From Anaerolineae bacterium (GTDB lineage Bacteria; Chloroflexota; Anaerolineae; Anaerolineales; Anaerolineaceae): 64,000 nt of DNA. The first letter of the stretch is position 1; each line of letters starts with the position of its first letter. Below, in pieces: positions 39,994-48,101 of this stretch. The notes below the pieces were generated by a model. That model was given only the letters and a program-made list of their open reading frames with translations, was not told the origin of the DNA and searched no databases. The stretch lies in NCBI GenBank assembly GCA_013177815.1, contig JABLXM010000003.1, positions 1 through 64,000 on the forward strand, in the 5' to 3' direction. The translations under genes were made by a program, and so were the position numbers.

Positions 39994-42933
39994 TCAGGGG
40001 ATATACTTCCACAGGGTGGTGGTCTGACCGGTGTAAGAGCCTGGCTGGTCGACGGCGAAGTACAGCGCGTTCCCGGCTGGCAACAAGTCGAAGGCGCGGT
40101 TGGGCGTCACCTGGCGCGTGCCGGACGGCGTGCCGTCGGTCCGCCACAACGACCAGCCGCTCTGCGCATCCGGGGCGGTGAAGAACAGCATCCGGTCGAG
40201 CAGCGCCAGTTGCCCGCTGCCGGGGTTGCGGGGCGCAGGCGGAAATTCCGTCACTGCCAACGGCGCCTCACCGGAGGCGTCGACACTGTAAAGCGCCGCT
40301 CCGCCATCCTCGGTCAGGATCATCCAGTACGCCCGCCCGTCCATGACGACCAGTGGCTGGGCGGTCGCCCCGGCTAGCGTGCCGGGCTGGTTGGCGAGCA
40401 GGCGCGCGCCGCCGGTGCCCCCAATGGCGTACAACAGCACTTTGCCCGCGGGGTCCGCCATCTGGAACAGCAAGTCATCCCCCAACACCGTCATAGCCGT
40501 CAACGGAAACGAATCGGCATTGGAGAACAGCGGCGCTGCCTGTAATGTGCCTGCAGCAGTGCCATCGCTGCGCCACAGGGCGCTGCCGTTGGCGCTGAAG
40601 TGCAACACTGCCAGGCTGTTACCCCACAGCACCAGCCGGTCAGCAGGCAGGTCGGGTGAGCCTTGCGGCAGGTCCGCCAGTTTGAGCAGCCCGGCTGCGC
40701 TGCCATCGCTGCGCCACAGCGCGCGATGCGAGCGCGCGGCGTCCTCCAGCACCAGGTACCACTGATCCTGCCAGACAAGCGCATCGACGACAGCCGCCTG
40801 CCCGGCGATCTCACTCACCAGCAGGGTACCGGTCGCCGTTCCATCCGTAGCATAAATGAAGACAGCCGGCGCGCTTGCGCTGGTGAGGGCAAAGACGGCT
40901 TGTCCACCCAGGCTGGCTGCGGCGGCTGGCTGGTGATCTGTCACATCGCCGCCGCGGAAAATGGTCAGCAAGCCGGCTTCATCCGCGCCGGGGTGAAGGT
41001 GGTACAGCCCGGTCTTGTGGATTTCGGGGTCGATCGCCGTAAAGAGCAGCCGGTCACCCAGGCTGACGGGCGTGGCGGGGTCATCGAGCGCGAAGGTATC
41101 CCCAAAGGCAGCCGAAGCGCCGGCAGCATCCACCCGGTTGGCAAGCGCGCCTTCGAGCGTATTGCTCAAATAGACCAAGCCATCATCCAGGGACGAGAGC
41201 AGGGTGGTGCCGTAACCGGCAGCCGGGGCAGACGCGATGCGCTCGAAATCATTGGTAAGTTGCAGCGGTTTACCGGTGATGAGCGGTGGCGATGCTCCCG
41301 GCGGCAGCACGCCCCACAACTGGTCTCCGTTGCGCAGCAGGCGCGCATCCGGCGAGAACTCCAGCGTGGAGACCGTGCCGGCAGGCAAAGTGTGCAGCAG
41401 CGCCCCGCTGGAAGCGTTCCAAATCAGGATCTTGCCTTCCGATCCACCGCCTGCCACCAGCGCACCATCCGGAGAGAATGCCACCCGGTCGATGGTATCG
41501 CGCAGACCGGTAAGCGAACGCAGGTACTGCTTGGTTCGCAGATCGAACAACGCCAGTTCGACCGTGTCCATGATGCCGTCCACTTCCACCGCCAGCAGGC
41601 TGCCATCCGGCGAAATGGCAAAACCGGGCGGAACCGGGAAGGACTTGCCGCGCCCCTCATAAGTCGATAGCACCTCACCGCTCTCCAGGTCTATCTGGGA
41701 AATGTAACCGGGGGCGCCATCCAGCAAATAATCGCCTCTGGGCGAGAAAGTGAGCATCTCGCCGCCCAGGTCGGCGGTGATGATGCCGGTGCGCTCGCCG
41801 GTATTGGCGTCCCACAGGACGATGGCGTCGGTGAGCCCGCCAGCGAGAACAGAGCCATCCGGGGAAAAAGCCACATCGTAACCACGGGGTCCGTAATTAC
41901 CGAGAAAATAATCCTCCTGCGCCAGCGCGCGTTCAAGCGTGAGCGCCAGGTAGAGTTCGTCCTCGACCAGGTCCCAGATGCGCACGCTGCGGTCGAGCGA
42001 ACCGGAGGCAATGCGGGTGCCATCCTGAGAATACGCCAGGCTCCAGATGGTATCGGTGTGGTCGCTGAAGACGTGCAAGAGACGACCGCTTTCGACCTCC
42101 CAGATGTTGAGGCTGTTCTGGTTGGCGGCGGCGTAGGATTGCCAGTCCGGCGAGAAAACGCCGTAAGGAATGGACAGGGCAGCCACCTGGTTGAGCCGCT
42201 TGATATTGGCAGCGGTTATGGGTTCCAACGACTGCGGCAGTTGCACCGCAGTGAAGGACAGCGGCGTGGGGGTCGGCGCAGGGGTGGCAGCGGCCGGTAC
42301 AACCGGGCTGGCAGTGGCTTCCTGCGGGTCGGGGATCATTGATTCACCTGGCGTGGGAGTGGCGGTGGCAGCAATGCGAGCCGTCAGCCGGACCCCCGCC
42401 GGCTGGAGCAGCAAGAAATAGACCGCAGCCACCGCCAGGATGATGACAGGGATCAGCGCCAGCCACAGGGCACGCCGTCGCACGTGCGGTCGGTGGGCTT
42501 CATCCACGTCTTCCAGCGCCGGCATCGCCCCCACAACCTCCGCACGCAGGACTTCGTCGGGCGTTGCCGGGGTTGGGGCAGGTTGCGGCGGCGCGGTGTC
42601 CTCCAATGCATCCACCGGCGGCTCGAGCGGCAGGGTTGGATCCACAGCAGTAGCAGGAGGAACTGGTACCGGCTCTGCTGCCGGCGGTTTTGGCGGTTGG
42701 GATCGTATAACGGCGAGGGCTTGCGCCAGCATCTGGCTGTGCGGCAGCCGGCGCAGTCCCTCCTGCAGAACCTGCATGCGCTCGCCGGGCTTGCCGGCAG
42801 TATCCGCCAGCCACAACCAGGCAGCTTCCTCCTGCGGGTTGGTCTGTAGTATCTCCAACAGCAATTGGCGGGCAGCGAACTTCTGTCCGGCGCGCGCCAG
42901 GGCAATGGCATCGGGTAGGCGGGGATCGCTCAT
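39994..42933 (-). CDS. Large TPR-like/TM/WD40/DGT-repeat protein
   Basis: N-terminal ARAGQKFAARQLLLEILQTNPQEEAAWLWLAD; TM ALIPVIILAVAAVYFLLL; WD40 blades (YSQDGTRIASGSLDRSVRIWDL); C-terminal LWRSDGTAAGT-type repeats. Confidence 0.88.
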   Translation of the reverse strand: MSDPRLPDAIALARAGQKFAARQLLLEILQTNPQEEAAWLWLADTAGKPGERMQVLQEGLRRLPHSQMLAQALAVIRSQPPKPPAAEPVPVPPATAVDPTLPLEPPVDALEDTAPPQPAPTPATPDEVLRAEVVGAMPALEDVDEAHRPHVRRRALWLALIPVIILAVAAVYFLLLQPAGVRLTARIAATATPTPGESMIPDPQEATASPVVPAAATPAPTPTPLSFTAVQLPQSLEPITAANIKRLNQVAALSIPYGVFSPDWQSYAAANQNSLNIWEVESGRLLHVFSDHTDTIWSLAYSQDGTRIASGSLDRSVRIWDLVEDELYLALTLERALAQEDYFLGNYGPRGYDVAFSPDGSVLAGGLTDAIVLWDANTGERTGIITADLGGEMLTFSPRGDYLLDGAPGYISQIDLESGEVLSTYEGRGKSFPVPPGFAISPDGSLLAVEVDGIMDTVELALFDLRTKQYLRSLTGLRDTIDRVAFSPDGALVAGGGSEGKILIWNASSGALLHTLPAGTVSTLEFSPDARLLRNGDQLWGVLPPGASPPLITGKPLQLTNDFERIASAPAAGYGTTLLSSLDDGLVYLSNTLEGALANRVDAAGASAAFGDTFALDDPATPVSLGDRLLFTAIDPEIHKTGLYHLHPGADEAGLLTIFRGGDVTDHQPAAAASLGGQAVFALTSASAPAVFIYATDGTATGTLLVSEIAGQAAVVDALVWQDQWYLVLEDAARSHRALWRSDGSAAGLLKLADLPQGSPDLPADRLVLWGNSLAVLHFSANGSALWRSDGTAAGTLQAAPLFSNADSFPLTAMTVLGDDLLFQMADPAGKVLLYAIGGTGGARLLANQPGTLAGATAQPLVVMDGRAYWMILTEDGGAALYSVDASGEAPLAVTEFPPAPRNPGSGQLALLDRMLFFTAPDAQSGWSLWRTDGTPSGTRQVTPNRAFDLLPAGNALYFAVDQPGSYTGQTTTLWKYIP

Positions 42934-43128
42934 AGGTCGGTCAGGTTTAGTTTAATATGAAATAGGGGGATTGGCAAACAAGATGAGAGCGCCATGAAGG
43001 CATCCAGTATACAAAAACCATGTGTACAGCCAGGATAGTATAAAGTTCACCCATATGAGTAGGCGATTAAAAACAAGCTGTGATAAAATTGACCTGCCGA
43101 AATTCAGACTTCATAGATAGGGATAGCC

Positions 43129-43485
43129 ATGTTAGTCGAGTATATTCCCCTGCTGATCATCTTTCTACTTGCATTTTTCGTGGCTCTGGTGGTACAAGGA
43201 TTGGGAGCCGGCTTTGGTCCGCGCCGCCCCACCGAGCGCAAGGGGCAACCGTATGAATCGGGCATGGTGCCGTATGGACCGGGGACGCGGCGAATTTCGG
43301 TGCGCTACTACCTGGTGGCGGTGCTGTTCATCCTCTTCGATATCGAAGCCATTTTCATCCTGCCCTGGGCTGTGGTTTACCGCGACCTGGGGGTGAGCGG
43401 TCTGGTGCTCATGATCGTATTCATCTTCATTCTGGAGGCTGCATTCGTTTACGCGTGGAAAAAAGGAGCGCTGGAATGGGAATAG
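43129..43485 (+). CDS. nuoA: NADH-quinone oxidoreductase subunit A
   Basis: [42 protein letters not shown]. Confidence 0.96.
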   Translation: MLVEYIPLLIIFLLAFFVALVVQGLGAGFGPRRPTERKGQPYESGMVPYGPGTRRISVRYYLVAVLFILFDIEAIFILPWAVVYRDLGVSGLVLMIVFIFILEAAFVYAWKKGALEWE

Positions 43486-43958
43486 AGCAAAAAACTGGCA
43501 ACATGGGTATCGTGACCACCACGCTGGAACAGGTGGTGAACTGGTCGCGTACCAACTCCATGTGGCCAATGCTGTTCGGTCTGGCATGTTGCGCCATCGA
43601 GATGATGGGCGCCCAGGCATCCAATTATGACATGAGCCGTTTCGGCATGGAATTGATGCGCGCCAGCCCGCGGCAGTCCGACTTGATGATCGTCGCCGGG
43701 CGCGTCAGCCGTAAGATGGCGCCGGTGCTGCGTCAGTTGTACGACCAGATGCCGGAACCCAAATGGGTGATCGCCATGGGCGATTGCGCCTCGTGCGGGG
43801 GCGTTTTCAACAACTATGCCGTCGTGCAAGGCGTGGACGAAGTGGTGCCGGTCCACATCTATGTGGCAGGCTGCCCACCGCGCCCCGAAGGGTTGATCCA
43901 CGGCATCATGACGCTGTACGAACAAGTGAAACAGGAAAAAATAACCACCTGGCGCTAG
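43476..43958 (+). CDS. nuoB: NADH-quinone oxidoreductase subunit B
   Basis: [55 protein letters not shown]. Confidence 0.96.
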   Translation: MGIEQKTGNMGIVTTTLEQVVNWSRTNSMWPMLFGLACCAIEMMGAQASNYDMSRFGMELMRASPRQSDLMIVAGRVSRKMAPVLRQLYDQMPEPKWVIAMGDCASCGGVFNNYAVVQGVDEVVPVHIYVAGCPPRPEGLIHGIMTLYEQVKQEKITTWR

Positions 43959-43981
43959 TCGCCATCCAGGATTGCAGATCC

Positions 43982-44494
43982 ATGAATGAAAAAATACAGG
44001 CAGCAGTGAATGGATTAGCGGAGCGTTTTGGGCTGGAAGCCAGAGAGTTCCGCGGAGAAGCCAGCATTTACGTCCAGCCACGGCAAGTGGTGGAAGTGGC
44101 GCGGGTGTTGCGCGACGCGTATGGCTTCGACATGCTCGTGGATATCACCGCGGTAGACTACTGGCAGCAACGGTCGCCGCGCTTTCAGGTGGTGGTGCAA
44201 CTCGTCTCCATGGTTCATCACCAGGTCATCCGTTTACGCGTCGGCGTCGAGGACAACGCGCCGGTCGTACCCACCCTGGAGCAGGTCTTCCCGAATGCCA
44301 ACTGGTACGAGCGCGAGGTGTTCGATATGTTCGGCATTCGCTTCGAGGGTCATTCGGACCTGCGGCGCATTATCATGCCTTATGATTGGGAAGGGCACCC
44401 GTTGCGCAAGGATTATCCGCTGGGATACGAAGAACCACAATTCAGCTTCAATAAAGACGAAGTCATGGTGCGCAAGCCGCACCCAAAGGAATAG
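43982..44494 (+). CDS. nuoC: NADH-quinone oxidoreductase subunit C
   Basis: PNANWYEREVFDMFGIRFEGHSDLRRIIMPYDWEGHPLRKDYPLG. Confidence 0.95.
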   Translation: MNEKIQAAVNGLAERFGLEAREFRGEASIYVQPRQVVEVARVLRDAYGFDMLVDITAVDYWQQRSPRFQVVVQLVSMVHHQVIRLRVGVEDNAPVVPTLEQVFPNANWYEREVFDMFGIRFEGHSDLRRIIMPYDWEGHPLRKDYPLGYEEPQFSFNKDEVMVRKPHPKE

Positions 44495-44511
44495 GGGGAG
44501 GCGAGGACGAC

Positions 44512-45741
44512 ATGACAGAGATTCGCGAAGTAACCGTCGAAGAACTGCATCACCTGGTTTCGGACCGGGCGCAGAACGGCGAGACTATGCTGCTCAACAT
44601 GGGACCGCAGCACCCAGCCACCCACGGTGTGCTGCGCTTGTTGCTGGAACTGGACGGCGAGATCGTGGTCAACGCCGTCCCCGATATCGGCTTCCTGCAT
44701 ACCGGTGTCGAAAAGAACATGGAAGCCAAGACCTACCAGAAAGCCGAGGTCATGACCGACCGGTTGGATTATCTCAACCCGATCGGCAACAACCTGGTGT
44801 ACTGCCTGGCGCTGGAGAAACTGCTGGAATTGGATGTGCCGCCGCGGGCGCAGGTGCTGCGCGTGCTGCTGGCAGAATTGACGCGGCTGGGTTCCCACTT
44901 GCTGTGGCTGGGAACATCCGCGCTGGACCTGGGCGCCATGTCGGTTTTCCTGTATTCCATGCGGGAACGCGAGATCGTGCTGGATATCTTCGAGATGGTC
45001 TCCGGTCAGCGCATGATGACCACCTATATCCGTCCGGGGGGGCTTTGGCGCGATACGCCGCCGGAATTCGAAGACGCCGTAACAAGTTTGCTTCGATTGA
45101 CGCCGCGGCGTATCGACGAGTATGAGTCGCTGTTGAACAAGAACCCGCTCTTCCTGGAACGCACCAAGGGGATCGGCGTCATCAACGTGGAGCAGTGCCG
45201 GCAGTGGGGCATCACCGGTCCTGTGGTGCGCGCCGCCGGCTTACCTTACGACCTGCGCAAGGTGCGCCCATACAGCGGTTACGAACAATATGATTTCGAC
45301 ATCCCCACCGCCACCGGCGGTGATGTCTTTTCGCGCTACCTGGTGCGGACGGCTGAGATGCGCCAGAGCCTGCGCATCGTGGAGCAGGCGTTGCGCAAGC
45401 TCCAACCCGGCGCAGTGCGCAGCAACAACCGTAAATACGTCCCACCGCCGCGCTCCGAACTCTCGACCAGCATGGAGGCGGTCATCCATCACTTCAAGCT
45501 GTGGACCGAGGGCTTCCCCGTGCCGGCAGAGGGCGTCTACCAGGCAATCGAATCCCCGCGCGGCGAACTGGGGGTCTACCTGGAAGGTGACGGTGGACCC
45601 AAACCCCTGCGCGTGCACTACCGCACCCCATCATTTTCCAATTTGCAGATCATGCCGCTGCTCAGCCGCGGACATTTCATCGCCGACCTGGTCGGCATCA
45701 TCGCCAGTATCGATATCGTGCTTGGAGATACAGACCGTTGA
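44512..45741 (+). CDS. nuoD: NADH-quinone oxidoreductase subunit D
   Basis: LNMGPQHPATHGVLRLLLELDGEIV...DIGFLHTGVEKNMEAKTYQKA; C-terminal IASIDIVLGDTDR. Confidence 0.97.
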   Translation: MTEIREVTVEELHHLVSDRAQNGETMLLNMGPQHPATHGVLRLLLELDGEIVVNAVPDIGFLHTGVEKNMEAKTYQKAEVMTDRLDYLNPIGNNLVYCLALEKLLELDVPPRAQVLRVLLAELTRLGSHLLWLGTSALDLGAMSVFLYSMREREIVLDIFEMVSGQRMMTTYIRPGGLWRDTPPEFEDAVTSLLRLTPRRIDEYESLLNKNPLFLERTKGIGVINVEQCRQWGITGPVVRAAGLPYDLRKVRPYSGYEQYDFDIPTATGGDVFSRYLVRTAEMRQSLRIVEQALRKLQPGAVRSNNRKYVPPPRSELSTSMEAVIHHFKLWTEGFPVPAEGVYQAIESPRGELGVYLEGDGGPKPLRVHYRTPSFSNLQIMPLLSRGHFIADLVGIIASIDIVLGDTDR

Positions 45742-46259
45742 ACGAATTGCAGAAACGTTATCCTGAAGATGTGGCGGCGATCCTCAAGAAATACCCGCCG
45801 GAATTCCGCCGGTCGGCGATCATGCCGCTGTTGTACCTGGCGCAGCGCCAGGATGGACACGTCTCCGGGCGCTCGGTGACGGATATTGCCGAGTTGACCG
45901 GGCTTTCCACCACTGATGTGACCTCGGTGGTCGGCTTCTACACCTTGTTCCACGCCGAAGCAGGCGGGCGCTATCGCATCCAGGTGTGCACCGACCTGCC
46001 ATGCGCATTGCGCGGCGCGGATGACTTCCTGGCTTTACTGCAGAAGGAACTGGGGATCAGCGTGGGTGAAACGACGCCCGATGGCATGTTCACGATCGAA
46101 GAAGTGAAGTGCCTGGCAGCCTGCCACCGCGCGCCGATGTTCCAGGTGCAGGGCGATGGCGATATCACTTATCATGAACATCAAACCGTGGAGAGCGCCA
46201 TGCAAGTGCTGAAAGGGCTGCGCCAACAGGCGCAAAAGAGCGGAAAGGAGGCAGCATGA
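45738..46259 (+). CDS. nuoE: NADH-quinone oxidoreductase subunit E
   Basis: VVGFYTLFH...QVCTDLPCALRGADDFLALL...EEVKCLAACHRAPMFQV. Confidence 0.94.
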   Translation: MNELQKRYPEDVAAILKKYPPEFRRSAIMPLLYLAQRQDGHVSGRSVTDIAELTGLSTTDVTSVVGFYTLFHAEAGGRYRIQVCTDLPCALRGADDFLALLQKELGISVGETTPDGMFTIEEVKCLAACHRAPMFQVQGDGDITYHEHQTVESAMQVLKGLRQQAQKSGKEAA

Positions 46260-47509
46260 GCCAATACCTGTTGCTGCGCCATCGCGAGTTGCCCGACCTG
46301 GATAAATTGAGCGGTTACCGCGCACAAGGCGGTTTCGAGACCTTCAAAAAGGCGGTCAACGATATGTCGCCCGCCGAGGTGCTGACGACGGTGAAAGAAT
46401 CGGGGCTGCGCGGTCGCGGTGGGGCAGGTTTTCCCACCGGGCTCAAGTGGGGCTTCATCCCCAACAACCTGTGGCCCCACTATGTGGTCGCCAATGCGGA
46501 TGAATCGGAGCCCGGCACCTTCAAGGACCGCGAGATTTTAGAGAATAATTCCTTCCAGTTCCTGGAGGGGTTGATGCTGGCATCATTCGCCATCCAGGCG
46601 AACGTCGCTTATATCTACCTGCGCGGCGAGTACTGGCAACTGGCAAAACAACTGGACCGGCAGATCGCCGAGTTGGAAGAGGCGGGCTTGTTAGGGAAGG
46701 ACCTGTTCGGCAGCGATTATTCCCTTAACCTCTATACGCACTTGGGCGCGGGCGCTTACATTTGCGGCGAGGAGACCGCTTTGCTGGAATCGATCGAGGG
46801 CAAACTGGGGCAGCCGCGCCTGCGACCGCCCTTCCCGGCGGTGGCGGGGTTATACGGCAAGCCGACCGTCATCAACAACGTGGAGACGCTGGCGAACGTG
46901 CCGCTCATCATCGCCAACGGCGCCGCCTGGTACCGCAGCTTCGGCACCGAAAAGTCGCCGGGCACCAAGGTATTCTCGCTTTCCGGTAATGTGGTCAACC
47001 CCGGCAACTACGAGCTGCCGCTCGGCACGACCTTCCGCGAGTTGATCTACACCCACGGCGGCGGCATCCCCCATGGGCGCAAGATCAAAGCCATCATGGC
47101 AGCCGGCGCCTCCTCCACCATCATCCCGGCGAGCGAGGAAGCGCTGGATACGCCGATGGATTACGAGGAGCCTCAGGCGCGCTTCAACGCGCCGCTGGGC
47201 TCTGCGTCGGTGATCGTGATGGACGAGACGGTCAACATGGCGTGGCTGGTGAGCAAGACCGTCAATTTCTTCAAGCATGAATCCTGCGGCAAGTGCACTC
47301 CCTGCCGTGAAGGCACCTTCTGGATGAACCGTATCAGCCACCGTTTGGTCTCCGGCAACGGCAGCAGCGCGGATATCGACCTGCTCGATCACGTGGCGCA
47401 CCAGATTCAGGGCAAGTGTCTGTGCGCGCTGGGTGAATTTTCCACCATGGCGGTCATCAGCGGCGTGGAGCACTTCCGCCCCGACTTCGAAACCTTGGTT
47501 GGGAATTAA
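46256..47509 (+). CDS. nuoF: NADH-quinone oxidoreductase subunit F
   Basis: ESGLRGRGGAGFPTGLKW; NADESEPGTFKDREI; ESCGKCTPCREGTFWM. Stop TAA overlaps the left inverted repeat of the following cassette. Confidence 0.96.
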   Translation: MSQYLLLRHRELPDLDKLSGYRAQGGFETFKKAVNDMSPAEVLTTVKESGLRGRGGAGFPTGLKWGFIPNNLWPHYVVANADESEPGTFKDREILENNSFQFLEGLMLASFAIQANVAYIYLRGEYWQLAKQLDRQIAELEEAGLLGKDLFGSDYSLNLYTHLGAGAYICGEETALLESIEGKLGQPRLRPPFPAVAGLYGKPTVINNVETLANVPLIIANGAAWYRSFGTEKSPGTKVFSLSGNVVNPGNYELPLGTTFRELIYTHGGGIPHGRKIKAIMAAGASSTIIPASEEALDTPMDYEEPQARFNAPLGSASVIVMDETVNMAWLVSKTVNFFKHESCGKCTPCREGTFWMNRISHRLVSGNGSSADIDLLDHVAHQIQGKCLCALGEFSTMAVISGVEHFRPDFETLVGN

Positions 47510-47534
47510 CCACAGAGACACGGAGACACAGAGA
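47508..47534 (+). repeat. Left inverted repeat of GxxExxY cassette
   Basis: AACCACAGAGACACGGAGACACAGAGA read directly. Confidence 0.9.
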
Positions 47535-47619
47535 TTTTTCTCTAAACTAGAGGCGTATAGAGATCAAGAATTGGCAAATATCAGGTTATGTAATTATCAG
47601 GATTATTGAGTTGTCGAAG

Positions 47620-48033
47620 ATGCTCATAGATAGACCCAAAACAATGACCGCGGCTGACCTGGCGCTATTGAATCCCATCACCCACGATGTGATCGGCGCC
47701 GCCATCGAGGTGCACCGTCAGCTTGGACCTGGTCTGCTCGAGTCGATCTATGAAACATGCCTGGCGGAAGAGTTAAAGCTCAGGGATATTCCTTTTGTCC
47801 GTCAAGTACGCCTGCCGGTCGTTTACAAAGGCATCGAACTGGATTCTGAATATCGTGTGGATATGGTTGTCGATCACAGTGTGGCGATCGAGATCAAGGC
47901 AATCGAATCGCTTCAACCAGTTCATGAGGCTCAAATGCTCACTTATTTAAAGTTGGGTAAATGGAAGCTGGGACTGTTGATGAACTTCAATGTGCCAGTC
48001 ATGAAGGATGGTATCAAGCGATTGGTTTCATAA
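47620..48033 (+). CDS. GxxExxY family protein (PD-(D/E)XK nuclease-like)
   Basis: AAIEVHRQLGPGLLESIYETCLAEELKLRDIPFVRQVRLPVVYKGIELDSEYRVDMVVDHSVAIEIKAIESLQPVHEAQMLTYLKLGKWKLGLLMNFNVPVMKDGIKRLV. Literal GLLESIY motif, RVDMVVDHSVAIEIK core. TTG at 47611 is an alternative start. Confidence 0.92.
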   Translation: MLIDRPKTMTAADLALLNPITHDVIGAAIEVHRQLGPGLLESIYETCLAEELKLRDIPFVRQVRLPVVYKGIELDSEYRVDMVVDHSVAIEIKAIESLQPVHEAQMLTYLKLGKWKLGLLMNFNVPVMKDGIKRLVS

Positions 48034-48041
48034 AATTTGTT

Positions 48042-48068
48042 TCTCTGTGCCTCTGTGTCTCTGTGGTT
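48042..48068 (-). repeat. Right inverted repeat of GxxExxY cassette
   Basis: TCTCTGTGCCTCTGTGTCTCTGTGGTT. Confidence 0.9.
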
Positions 48069-48101
48069 TTATCCTGGCACATAGCTGAGGAAATGGACTG
48101 A

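Larger units (their letters stand above)
47508..48068 (+). mobile_element. Putative GxxExxY cassette bounded by 27-bp inverted repeats, inserted between nuoF and nuoG
   Basis: Left AACCACAGAGACACGGAGACACAGAGA (47508-47534). Right TCTCTGTGCCTCTGTGTCTCTGTGGTT (48042-48068), reverse complement AACCACAGAGACACAGAGGCACAGAGA; 25/27 identical. One ORF inside. Confidence 0.7.

Noticed and set aside
40663-41670. 335-aa plus-strand ORF
   Set aside because: Antisense shadow of the large WD40 protein; no recognisable motif.
43040-43128. Sigma70 promoter for the nuo operon (TTGACC near 43089)
   Set aside because: -35-like hexamer present but no convincing -10 at proper spacing; not supportable by eye.
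47508-48068. CRISPR-like interpretation of the CACAGAGA repeats
   Set aside because: Only two copies in inverted orientation with a gene between; no regular spacer array.
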